Source: an uncultured Collinsella sp.
GTDB lineage: Bacteria; Actinomycetota; Coriobacteriia; Coriobacteriales; Coriobacteriaceae
DNA length: 64,000 bases
NCBI GenBank assembly: GCA_900544845.1
Contig: UQWV01000001.1
Location: 34,969 to 98,968, forward strand
Direction of reading: 5' to 3'
Below are positions 34,094 through 41,528 of the stretch, in pieces. The translations under genes and the position numbers were made by a program. The notes beneath the pieces are model-generated. The model was not told the DNA's origin. It did not search any database and saw nothing but the letters and a program-made list of their open reading frames with translations. The stretch's first letter is position 1. Each line of letters starts with the position of its first letter.

Positions 34094-35677
34094 ATGTCTG
34101 ATCGTTTGACGGTCCTGACGTCTAAGAGCGTCTTTACCGGTACGGGGGACCTGCCGTTTGAAGGTTTCGTAGCGGTCCGTGGCAATCGAATTGAGGCTGT
34201 TGGCACCAAGTGTGAGGTAGCTTCGTATTTGACCCAGGCGGACGAGGTAGTTGACCTGGGCGACCGCACCGTCATGCCTGGCCTGATCGACGTGCATACC
34301 TTCTATACAGGCTGGGCGCTGCGGACATTGGGGTCTGATCTGTCCGGCATCGCCGATGCCAAAGAGGCCGTGTCGCTCTTGCGTGCATGGAAAGAAGATC
34401 ATCCGGATTGCGCGGCGGCTTTTGGCCACAACCTACCCGAAACGTTGGCATCGGATGCCGAGAACGCAAATACAGCAGCTGTGTTTGACGATTGTTTTGG
34501 CGATATCCCCGTCGTATGCTTTACATCGGGTGCGGAGACCTGCGTTCTCAATGCTGCCGCTAGTGCGCGATACGGCTTTACACCCCAGGCGTGCTATGCC
34601 GAGAAAATCTGGCGCATGATGAGCGATTTCCTCGCGCTGCCCGAGGTGCGTACCGGGTATTCGGACTACATGAACATGCTTAACGAGCGCGGCGTTACCG
34701 CCATCAAGGAGATGGCGTTTGATGACTATTACGGCTTTGCCGACGAAATGGCTCGCCGTGAGGAATCTGGTGAGCTGACGGTTCGCGTCTCTATGATGTC
34801 GCAGCCGGTGGGTGCCGGTGCAAATCTGGCATATGCCCGCGAGGCGCGAGAGCGCTTCCGGGGACCGTTCGTTCGTTTTTCTGGCTTCAACCGTATGACC
34901 GATCGCGGCGTATGGGCGGGGCTTGCCGAGATGATAGACCCCTATGAGGACTCGGCCGATGCGGGCGCTGCCGGCAAGACGGTCGTCGAGGAGCCAGAGT
35001 GGGATCTGATTGAGAACGAGCTGCGTGCAATTGATGCTGACGGCTTCCGATATTCCTTGCATTGCCAGGGCGATGGCGCCGTTCGTCGCACCGTGGCGCT
35101 CTATGCCTCGCTGCCTCGAGACGAGCATGGACGGATGCTTCGTCGCCATGCGATTACCGATCTCGAGAACTCTGACCCGGCCGATCTTGTCGAGTTTGGC
35201 AAGTTGGGCGGAATTTGCGAGGTCTATCCGCAGATTCTGACGCTGGACCGGCGCGAGGATTGCCTGTCGATGATGCGTCGACAAATTGGCGAGACGCGAC
35301 TTTTGCACAGCTGGAATCGCCGCGGCATGGAAGATTCCGGATGCACAGTGTGCTGTGGCACGGATTTACCGCTGCTGATTCCGAGCCTGGGCGAGTCAAT
35401 CTACAGCGCGTGCGGCGGATTCTTCGCCGACGGACTGCCTGTGAATGAGGTCAACACGCTGACGCTTGTCGAGCTCTTGCGTGCTTGGACTGCCGGGGGC
35501 GCGTACGATCTGATGCGCGAAGACGAGCTGGGTACGCTCGAGGTCGGCAAGCTTGCCGATATCTGCGTGCTCGATCGGGATGTGTTTGACCTCGATTATC
35601 GCGACGCACGCGATCTTGCGGTTGATATGACGATGTCGGACGGACGAATCGTGTTCGATCGAAATAAGGAGGCATAA
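34094..35677 (+). CDS. Amidohydrolase family 3 (YtcJ-like) enzyme
   Basis: A 527-residue metal-dependent hydrolase fold. The N-terminal beta sandwich (VRGNRIEAVGTKCEV) leads to VMPGLIDVHTFYTGWAL. The usual HxH is reduced to one His (DVHTF). YSLHCQGDGAVRRTV matches the HaiGD motif, and CGTDLPLLIPSLGESIYSA matches GSDxP. The C-terminal GTLEVGKLADICVLDRDVF is standard. The lost histidine may mean a mononuclear metal site. ATG at 34094 has AGGTGG upstream. It might hydrolyse an amide bond in a peptide-bound or N-acylated glycated substrate; that is inference. Confidence 0.85.
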   Translation: MSDRLTVLTSKSVFTGTGDLPFEGFVAVRGNRIEAVGTKCEVASYLTQADEVVDLGDRTVMPGLIDVHTFYTGWALRTLGSDLSGIADAKEAVSLLRAWKEDHPDCAAAFGHNLPETLASDAENANTAAVFDDCFGDIPVVCFTSGAETCVLNAAASARYGFTPQACYAEKIWRMMSDFLALPEVRTGYSDYMNMLNERGVTAIKEMAFDDYYGFADEMARREESGELTVRVSMMSQPVGAGANLAYAREARERFRGPFVRFSGFNRMTDRGVWAGLAEMIDPYEDSADAGAAGKTVVEEPEWDLIENELRAIDADGFRYSLHCQGDGAVRRTVALYASLPRDEHGRMLRRHAITDLENSDPADLVEFGKLGGICEVYPQILTLDRREDCLSMMRRQIGETRLLHSWNRRGMEDSGCTVCCGTDLPLLIPSLGESIYSACGGFFADGLPVNEVNTLTLVELLRAWTAGGAYDLMREDELGTLEVGKLADICVLDRDVFDLDYRDARDLAVDMTMSDGRIVFDRNKEA

Positions 35678-35678
35678 G

Positions 35679-36530
35679 ATGCCTGAATCCAAACCGACGC
35701 TGCGCCGCGAGCAGATTGCGGGCATGAATATCCACTACATCATGTGGTCGCTCGATTACTTCCTTGATGTGCAGCAGCGTTTGGGCTTTGAGTCCATTGA
35801 GCTGTGGTGCGCAGAGCCGCATGTGACGCTCGACCACACGGGCTACTTTGAGGCTGAGGTCCTGGCGAAAAAGGCTGCAGACCGTGGGCTTAGGTATCGT
35901 ACTCTGTGCCCCGAGAACGTTGTCTATCCTTGGCAGTACTGCGCACGCAAACCGCTGCATGAACAGCGCAGCCTGGCGTACTTTAAGCACGGCATTGAGC
36001 TTGCCGAGGTACTTGGGTGCGACCGTATGTCCGTCAACTCGGGCTGGGGCGACTGGGACGAGGACCGCGAGGAAGCCTGGAAGCGCAGCCGCGAGCACTT
36101 GTCCATTCTGGCGGAGTATGCCGGCGAGCACGGTCTGGTGCTTACGATGGAAAGCCTGCGTCCCGAGGAGAGCAACCTTGTGACGACGGTTTCCGATGCG
36201 AAGCGCATGATTGACGAGGTCGCGAGCCCGTACTTACAGCCCATGGTTGATACAACCGCGATGGGCGTTGCTGGCGAGACGCTCGAGGACTGGTTTGCCA
36301 CCTTTGGTGATGGGGCAATTCACGAGATGCACTTTATCGACGGTGACCCGTATGGCCATCTGGTGTGGGGCGATGGCAAGCACGATATGGACGCCTTCGT
36401 TGCCACACTCAACGCCCATGGTTTCGACGGCATGCTGGGCCAGGAAATCACGGACGGTCGTTACTACGATGATCCGGCGGCGGCAGATGCCAAGAACATG
36501 GCCGCATTCGAGAAATATCTGATTGACTAA
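35679..36530 (+). CDS. FrlC-like sugar isomerase/epimerase (xylose-isomerase-like barrel)
   Basis: A 283-residue TIM-barrel protein. Landmarks shared with fructoselysine 3-epimerase FrlC are GFESIELWCAEPH, LCPENVVYPW, LTMESLRPEESNLV (metal Glu), PMVDTTAMG (Asp) and EMHFIDGDPYGHLVWGDGKHD (His and Asp). FrlC lets psicoselysine enter the fructoselysine route. AAGGAGG precedes the ATG. The gene starts one base after the amidohydrolase stop and is followed by the FrlB-like gene, an order that supports a glycated amine pathway. Another sugar-amine epimerisation cannot be excluded. Confidence 0.82.
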   Translation: MPESKPTLRREQIAGMNIHYIMWSLDYFLDVQQRLGFESIELWCAEPHVTLDHTGYFEAEVLAKKAADRGLRYRTLCPENVVYPWQYCARKPLHEQRSLAYFKHGIELAEVLGCDRMSVNSGWGDWDEDREEAWKRSREHLSILAEYAGEHGLVLTMESLRPEESNLVTTVSDAKRMIDEVASPYLQPMVDTTAMGVAGETLEDWFATFGDGAIHEMHFIDGDPYGHLVWGDGKHDMDAFVATLNAHGFDGMLGQEITDGRYYDDPAAADAKNMAAFEKYLID

Positions 36531-36591
36531 AACAACTATCGGCCACGCAGCCAACGTCATTGATTGCGGCCAAACAAGAAAGGAACTGGAT

Positions 36592-37560
36592 ATGAACGCA
36601 CACGATCTGATCAAAGAGGCAATTGCCGAGAAGGGCAAGTTCGACAGCGTCTACTGGATTGCTTGCGGTGGCTCCATGATCGATTTGATCCCGGCCCATG
36701 AGCTTCTGCAGCGCGAGGCAACCACCTTCACTTCGTATATCTATACGGCTCGCGAGTTCGATATCATGCGTCCGCGTCGTCTGGGCGAGAAGTCCCTGGT
36801 CATCGCTTGTAGCCACAGTGGCAACACCCCTGAGGTCGTCGAGGGCTGCGAGATTGCCCTTGCTGCCGGCGCTACGGTGATCGCCCAGACCGACAACGCT
36901 GGATCTAAGATCGACACCGGTAAATGGACCACGTGGGTCTACCCGTGGGGCGAGGGCGTGCCGCAGGCCGAGGTCCCCGCTGGCATTTCGCTGTCGCTTG
37001 CGGCAGAGCTGCTCGATCAGCAGGAGGGTTACGCCGATCTTGCCGATATGTATGCCGGTATCGCCGAGATGGATAAGATTCTTCCCTCGGCACGCGAGAA
37101 GGTAAATGCCGAGCTGGGCGATCGCTTTGCCAAGCTTTGCCAGGAGCACGAGTTCTTCTATATTCTGGGCAGCGGTCCCAACTTTAGCCAGACCTACGGT
37201 TTCGCTATCTGCTCTCTTATGGAGATGCAGTGGCAGCACTGCAGCTACATCCACTCTGCCGAGTACTTCCATGGCCCCTTCGAGGCTACTCAGGATGGCG
37301 TTTTTTACTTCCTGCAGATGGGCTCCAGCGAGTGCCGTGCTATGGACGAGCGCGCCCTGGCGTTCCTTAAGACGCATACCGATACGCTGATGGTGCTCGA
37401 TGCCAAGGAGTACGGTATGGAAGCCGTGCCGGCGAGCGTCCGTGCCTATCTGGACCCGGTGCTGTTCTACGCCATGAACTGCGAGCTGCGTGCCGCACGC
37501 GGCAAGGTGTTTGATCACGATCCCGATTTCCGTCGCTATATGGGTGTTGTCGAGTACTAG
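36592..37560 (+). CDS. FrlB-like SIS-domain deglycase
   Basis: A 322-residue double-SIS protein. VYWIACGGSMIDLIPA, VIACSHSGNTPEVVEG and FYILGSGPNFSQTYGFA form the two sugar-isomerase domains; SAEYFHGPFEATQ holds the catalytic-Glu/His region, and the C-terminus DPDFRRYMGVVEY closely matches the end of E. coli FrlB (RRYYGGLVEY). FrlB splits fructoselysine 6-phosphate into lysine and glucose 6-phosphate. AAGGA precedes the ATG. It is adjacent to a FrlD-type kinase that would make its substrate. Confidence 0.85.
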   Translation: MNAHDLIKEAIAEKGKFDSVYWIACGGSMIDLIPAHELLQREATTFTSYIYTAREFDIMRPRRLGEKSLVIACSHSGNTPEVVEGCEIALAAGATVIAQTDNAGSKIDTGKWTTWVYPWGEGVPQAEVPAGISLSLAAELLDQQEGYADLADMYAGIAEMDKILPSAREKVNAELGDRFAKLCQEHEFFYILGSGPNFSQTYGFAICSLMEMQWQHCSYIHSAEYFHGPFEATQDGVFYFLQMGSSECRAMDERALAFLKTHTDTLMVLDAKEYGMEAVPASVRAYLDPVLFYAMNCELRAARGKVFDHDPDFRRYMGVVEY

Positions 37561-37574
37561 AAGGAGCAAAGGCC

Positions 37575-38438
37575 ATGGCATTTAACGTTAACGCGCTCGG
37601 ATTTGGCGACAACGTCGTCGATCGCTACGAGCATATCCACACCATGTATCCCGGCGGCAATGCGGTGAACTTCGCCGTTTATGCCAAGAAATGCGGTGCC
37701 GCACGCTCCGCATACATGGGCATTTTTGGCAATGATGCCGCTGCCGAGCATGTCATTGCAAGCCTCGAGGATGAGGGTATCGAGCTTGACAAGTGCGAGC
37801 AGATGATTGGCGAGAACGGAGCGGCTCGCGTGACCGTCGTCGACGGTGACCGTGTCTTCCTCGGCTCCAACGAGGGCGGTATCCGTGGCGATGCGCGCTA
37901 TGTCCTCGATCGCTTTGACCTTGCGTACATGAAGCAGTTCGATGTGGTTCATTCGGGCAACTATTGCTTTACCGAGCGCGAGCTGCCCAAGTTGAAGGCT
38001 GCGGGCGTCACGGTCTCTTTTGACTTTTCGGACGACTCTACCGACGAGTACTACGAGCAGATTGCGCCCTACGTCGATTTCGCATTCTTTAGTGCGGCGG
38101 ATGCTGCGAGTGAGGACGAGATTCGCGAGCGTCTGGCATGGGTGAAGGGCCTGGGTCCGCGTTTTGTGTCGGCTACGGCGGGCGCCGAGGGCTGCATTGC
38201 TTACGACGGCGAGCGTTATTACCGCCAGCTGGCTAAACCGGTAACGGACATGAAGGACACCATGGGGGCGGGCGACTCGTTCCTCACCTCGTTTTTGATG
38301 TGCTATCTCGATTCCGCCAAGCGCGGTGAGGATGGCGCCGAGGCCATCGAGCGCGCGCTCGACTTTGCTGCCGGGTTTGCCTCGACCGTGTGCGGTATGG
38401 AAGGTTCTTGGGGCCACGGAGCACCAATCGTCGAATAG
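37575..38438 (+). CDS. FrlD-like PfkB kinase (fructoselysine 6-kinase type)
   Basis: A 287-residue ribokinase-family enzyme. GFGDNVVDRYEHIHTMYPGGNAVNFAVYAKKCG matches FrlD (GDNCVDIYP...GGNAVNVAVY), as do VDGDRVFLGSNEGG, FDVVHSGNYC, VSFDFSDD and DTMGAGDSFLTSFL with the catalytic Asp of the anion hole. It would phosphorylate fructoselysine at O6 using ATP. AAGGAG lies at the start, just after the FrlB-like stop. It is one of two FrlD-like kinases in the operon. Confidence 0.88.
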   Translation: MAFNVNALGFGDNVVDRYEHIHTMYPGGNAVNFAVYAKKCGAARSAYMGIFGNDAAAEHVIASLEDEGIELDKCEQMIGENGAARVTVVDGDRVFLGSNEGGIRGDARYVLDRFDLAYMKQFDVVHSGNYCFTERELPKLKAAGVTVSFDFSDDSTDEYYEQIAPYVDFAFFSAADAASEDEIRERLAWVKGLGPRFVSATAGAEGCIAYDGERYYRQLAKPVTDMKDTMGAGDSFLTSFLMCYLDSAKRGEDGAEAIERALDFAAGFASTVCGMEGSWGHGAPIVE

Positions 38439-38508
38439 CTTAAGAAAGCGTACGGCGGTCTGGCTACGAGGCCTTGGACGGCCGATGCAAAACAATAAGC
38501 GGAATGCG

Positions 38509-38542
38509 AAAAGGGGGCTCGCCATGTGGTGGGTCCCCTTTT
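38509..38542 (+). terminator. Terminator-like hairpin inside the operon
   Basis: AAAAGGGG (38509-38516) pairs with CCCCTTTT (38535-38542). It lies in the only sizeable gap (about 120 nt) of the operon, between the two kinases, and may reduce downstream expression or reflect joining of two operons. Confidence 0.65.
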
Positions 38543-38559
38543 GAACATTGGAGAAGACC

Positions 38560-39360
38560 ATGGGTATTAAAGCGTGCGCGGCTGGTTTTTGCTGTGCGGA
38601 CGTCTATCAAAACATCGGCGTGTTCTATCCGACTGGCAATGGCATTGACTGGGGTATCCATCTTGCACGAATGGGCGTTTCGGTATCCGCCGTGTCGGTT
38701 GTCGGCAAGGACAAGTACGGAGACAAGATGAGAGAGGCGCTGGCCGCTGAGGGGCTCGATATCTCACATCTGCGGGTGGAGGATGGCGACACCTCGGTGA
38801 TGCTCATGGCATTGAAAGACGGCGTCGATCGCGTGCATCTCGAGGCAATCGATGGCGTAATGGAGACATATCGTCCGAATGAAGATGACCGGGCGTTTAT
38901 CCTAGAGCATGACATCATTCATACCGACCTGTTTGGCAATTGTTTGGACCTCCTGCCCGAATGGCATGATGCGGGCAAGACGGTGGTTATGGACTTCTCG
39001 GTGTTCAGCCAGGATCCCGAATATGCCTGCGAGAATCATTTTCCTTACGTTGACTATGCATTCATGTCGTTTGAAGAGGACGCTCCGGAGCTGCGAGACT
39101 GGGTACGCCACGTGCAGGAATTGGGACCGCGCGTTGCGGTTGCTACGCTTGGCGAGAAGGGAAGCATTGCCTATGACGGTGAGCGCTTCTATGAGTGCGG
39201 GATCGTACCGGCGGAGAAGGTCGTTAATACCGTGGGTGCCGGCGACTCGTATATTGCCGGGTTTACCAAGGGCGTGATCGATGGCCTTGATATTCCGGCG
39301 TGTATGAAGGCGGGCGCTGAGCTGTCGTCCCGAGTGATTGGTTCGTTTGAGCCGTACTAG
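38560..39360 (+). CDS. Second FrlD-like PfkB kinase
   Basis: A 266-residue PfkB kinase clearly different from its neighbour. CCADVYQNIGVFYPTGNGIDWGIHLARMG replaces the GGNAVN sugar-binding motif by TGNGID; VSVVGKDKYGDKMREALAAEGLDISHL and NTVGAGDSYIAGF are kept. Altered sugar-binding residues with an intact catalytic Asp point to a related but distinct substrate, such as another Amadori compound. GGAGAA lies before the ATG; a TTG four codons earlier is less likely. Confidence 0.85.
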   Translation: MGIKACAAGFCCADVYQNIGVFYPTGNGIDWGIHLARMGVSVSAVSVVGKDKYGDKMREALAAEGLDISHLRVEDGDTSVMLMALKDGVDRVHLEAIDGVMETYRPNEDDRAFILEHDIIHTDLFGNCLDLLPEWHDAGKTVVMDFSVFSQDPEYACENHFPYVDYAFMSFEEDAPELRDWVRHVQELGPRVAVATLGEKGSIAYDGERFYECGIVPAEKVVNTVGAGDSYIAGFTKGVIDGLDIPACMKAGAELSSRVIGSFEPY

Positions 39361-39387
39361 GGTCAAATGCCTGGAAAGGAGTACGAA

Positions 39388-40248
39388 ATGGTTATCGACA
39401 TGTTGGTTCAGCCCATGCTCTACGGCGAGATCTGTACGCCGGGTGATGAGCCTGATGGATTCGGTTTTTGGTCACGAGAATTTGGTATGGGGCATATGGG
39501 TCCCATGGATTGGGACGAGCTTCAAGTCGAGATGGACGTCTGCGATGTGCAGAAGAGCTTGCTCATGCCGCTCGATGTAACCACGGCATGCGGAGGGCAC
39601 TTTGGCACCAACGACCAGATTGCCATGCTGGTTGCCGCGCATCCCGATCGTCTGTGGGGATTTGCGAGCGTAGACCCGCAGGTGAGCGGTGCCGCAGACG
39701 AATTGGAGCGCGCCTTTACCGAGTTGGGGGCAAAGGGGCTTTGCCTGCATCCTGCAAAGCAGGGTTTTGCCCCCGATGATGCTGTGGCCGAGCCGCTTTA
39801 CGAGCTGTGCGAGCGCTATAACAAGCCGGTGGTTTTCCATGCCGGTATGTCTTGGGAGCCTGGCGCAGAGCTCTCGCGCAGTAACCCGCTTGCATTTGAG
39901 CACACAATCGCAACGCATCCAAATGTGCGCTTTAGTTTGACTCACTTTGGCTGGCCCTGGGTACGCGAGACCGTGGCGATGCTGCTCAAGTATCCCAACT
40001 GCTACACGGACACCTCTATCACTTACATCGATTCGCCCGAGGAGATGATGCAGCGTCTTTTCACGGTCGATATGGGGCCGCTGTGGTATGAGCGCGCGCT
40101 ATCGCACCAAGTGATGTTCGCCAGCAATACGCCGCGCTTCCGTGCATTCAAACTCAAGCGGGCGCTCGATACCGTGCCCATGCGCGATGATGCGCGAGAA
40201 AGGCTCTACTGGGGTAATGCCCTGCGTTTTCTTGAAGGGGATGAGTAA
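39388..40248 (+). CDS. Amidohydrolase family 2 (TIM-barrel) enzyme
   Basis: A 286-residue metal-dependent hydrolase or decarboxylase of the amidohydrolase_2 type. LMPLDVTTACGG, LWGFASVDPQV, ELGAKGLCLHPAKQGF, PVVFHAGMSWEPG and RFSLTHFGWPWVRE follow the barrel strands, and the C-terminal block MFASNTPRFRAFKLK holds the place of the usual metal Asp but reads SNTP. The start at 39388 follows GGAAAGGAG. The substrate is unknown. Translationally close to the YjbQ gene, whose ATG is two bases past this stop. Confidence 0.8.
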   Translation: MVIDMLVQPMLYGEICTPGDEPDGFGFWSREFGMGHMGPMDWDELQVEMDVCDVQKSLLMPLDVTTACGGHFGTNDQIAMLVAAHPDRLWGFASVDPQVSGAADELERAFTELGAKGLCLHPAKQGFAPDDAVAEPLYELCERYNKPVVFHAGMSWEPGAELSRSNPLAFEHTIATHPNVRFSLTHFGWPWVRETVAMLLKYPNCYTDTSITYIDSPEEMMQRLFTVDMGPLWYERALSHQVMFASNTPRFRAFKLKRALDTVPMRDDARERLYWGNALRFLEGDE

Positions 40249-40250
40249 AC

Positions 40251-40679
40251 ATGGTGACGCTCGAGACATTGAGCTATCTATCGACTGCTCCGGACCAGTT
40301 CATCGATATTACCGAAGACGTGCACGCTGCCATCGAACGCAGCTCGGTGACCAATGGCTTGGCAGCGATTATTTTGTCGCATACGACCTGTGGAATCGTG
40401 GTAAACGAGGGACTGCCCTGCGTGGAGACGGATCTTATGGAGACGCTTGATCGCATCGCCCCGCTCGATGCCCCCTATGCGCATGCACACTTCCTGCCGA
40501 GCTATGGAGCCACCGGCAACAACTCCTGTGGGCATATCAAGAGCATGATTTGTGGAAACAGTTGCTTCTTTCCCGTCCAAGATGGCCACATCGTGTGTGG
40601 AGGTGCCCAGAACATCTATCTTGCGGAGTTTGACGGTCCGCAGAAGCGAAAAGTGTACGTCGAAGTGCTGGGGGAGTAA
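40251..40679 (+). CDS. YjbQ/UPF0047 family protein
   Basis: A 142-residue protein of the YjbQ family. FIDITEDVHAAIERSS, GLAAIILSHTTCGIVVNEG, HAHFLPSYGATGNNSCGHIKSMICGNS and the C-terminal KRKVYVEVLGE are typical. Members have a His/Cys metal-binding pocket and, in E. coli, a weak thiamine-phosphate synthase activity. Its placement among carbohydrate genes rather than thiamine genes suggests a different task here. No separate ribosome site is obvious; translation is likely coupled to the upstream gene. Confidence 0.9.
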   Translation: MVTLETLSYLSTAPDQFIDITEDVHAAIERSSVTNGLAAIILSHTTCGIVVNEGLPCVETDLMETLDRIAPLDAPYAHAHFLPSYGATGNNSCGHIKSMICGNSCFFPVQDGHIVCGGAQNIYLAEFDGPQKRKVYVEVLGE

Positions 40680-40712
40680 CGTCCCCGCGATAACCCTATG
40701 AAGGAGCACGTT

Positions 40713-41522
40713 ATGTCGTTTCTAACCTCGATGTTCAAGACCGAAAAGCCGGTCATCGGAATGCTGCACTTGCGTCCTCTGCCGGGCGATCCACTGTATT
40801 ACCCGGGCGGAAGCGTGTCGCAGGTCGTGGAAGCCGCCAAGCGCGATCTCGAGGCGTTGCAGCAGGGCGGTGTCGATGGCATTTTGATTACCAATGAGCT
40901 CTCGATGCCCTACGAGCAGCACGTTTCTCCCTCAACCCTTGCATCGATGGGCTATGTAATCGGGACTCTATCCCATGATCTGTCGACTCCTTGGGGAGCT
41001 GAGGCTATTTACGATGGTGATGCCACAATCGAGCTGTGCGCTGCCGTCGATGCACAGTTCACGCGCTGCAATTTTTGCGGTGCCTGGGCCGGTGATCTCG
41101 GGCTGATTAACCGAGATTTCGCGCACACCATGCGTCGCAAGGCGGCGCTGCGCTTGGACGACCTCAAGCTTTTTCACTTCATCACGAGCGAGGGGGAGGT
41201 TTATCTCAACGACCGCACGACTGCGGACATTGCCGATTCGCTTCTCTTTAATTGCCTACCGGATGCGATGGTCATCGGCGGTTCGGCTGCCGGTCGTGGC
41301 GCTTCGGGCGAGCTTGCCGTTGAGGTTCGCGAGCGTGTTGGCGAAGTGCCTATGGTATGCGGCACCGGTTGTCGCGAAAATATCGTGGCTGACGTATTTG
41401 CTCACTACGATGGCGCGTTTGTCGGCACGTGCTTAAAGCGCGACGGAAAGCTGGATGCCCCGGTCGATGTTGAGCGGGTAGTTCGTTTTATGGCTGCCGC
41501 TCGTACGGCGCGAGGGGAGTAG
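40713..41522 (+). CDS. BtpA/SgcQ-family TIM-barrel protein
   Basis: A 269-residue protein. PVIGMLHLRPLPGDPLY, ALQQGGVDGILITNE, RCNFCGAWAGDLGLI, PDAMVIGGSAAGRG and VCGTGCRENIVADVFAHYDGAFVGTCLKRDG are the hallmarks of the BtpA family, which includes E. coli SgcQ of a sugar operon. The enzymatic role of the family is not settled; the barrel and phosphate-loop-like GTGCRENI suggest a sugar-phosphate substrate. AAGGAGC precedes the ATG at 40713. It lies between YjbQ and the FGGY kinase. Confidence 0.85.
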   Translation: MSFLTSMFKTEKPVIGMLHLRPLPGDPLYYPGGSVSQVVEAAKRDLEALQQGGVDGILITNELSMPYEQHVSPSTLASMGYVIGTLSHDLSTPWGAEAIYDGDATIELCAAVDAQFTRCNFCGAWAGDLGLINRDFAHTMRRKAALRLDDLKLFHFITSEGEVYLNDRTTADIADSLLFNCLPDAMVIGGSAAGRGASGELAVEVRERVGEVPMVCGTGCRENIVADVFAHYDGAFVGTCLKRDGKLDAPVDVERVVRFMAAARTARGE

Positions 41523-41528
41523 GCACCT

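Noticed and set aside
32939..34429. Minus-strand frame of about 500 codons opposite the YfcC-type carrier
   Set aside because: His/Arg/Asp-rich sequence with no membrane or catalytic motif; the opposite strand carries a well-supported transporter.
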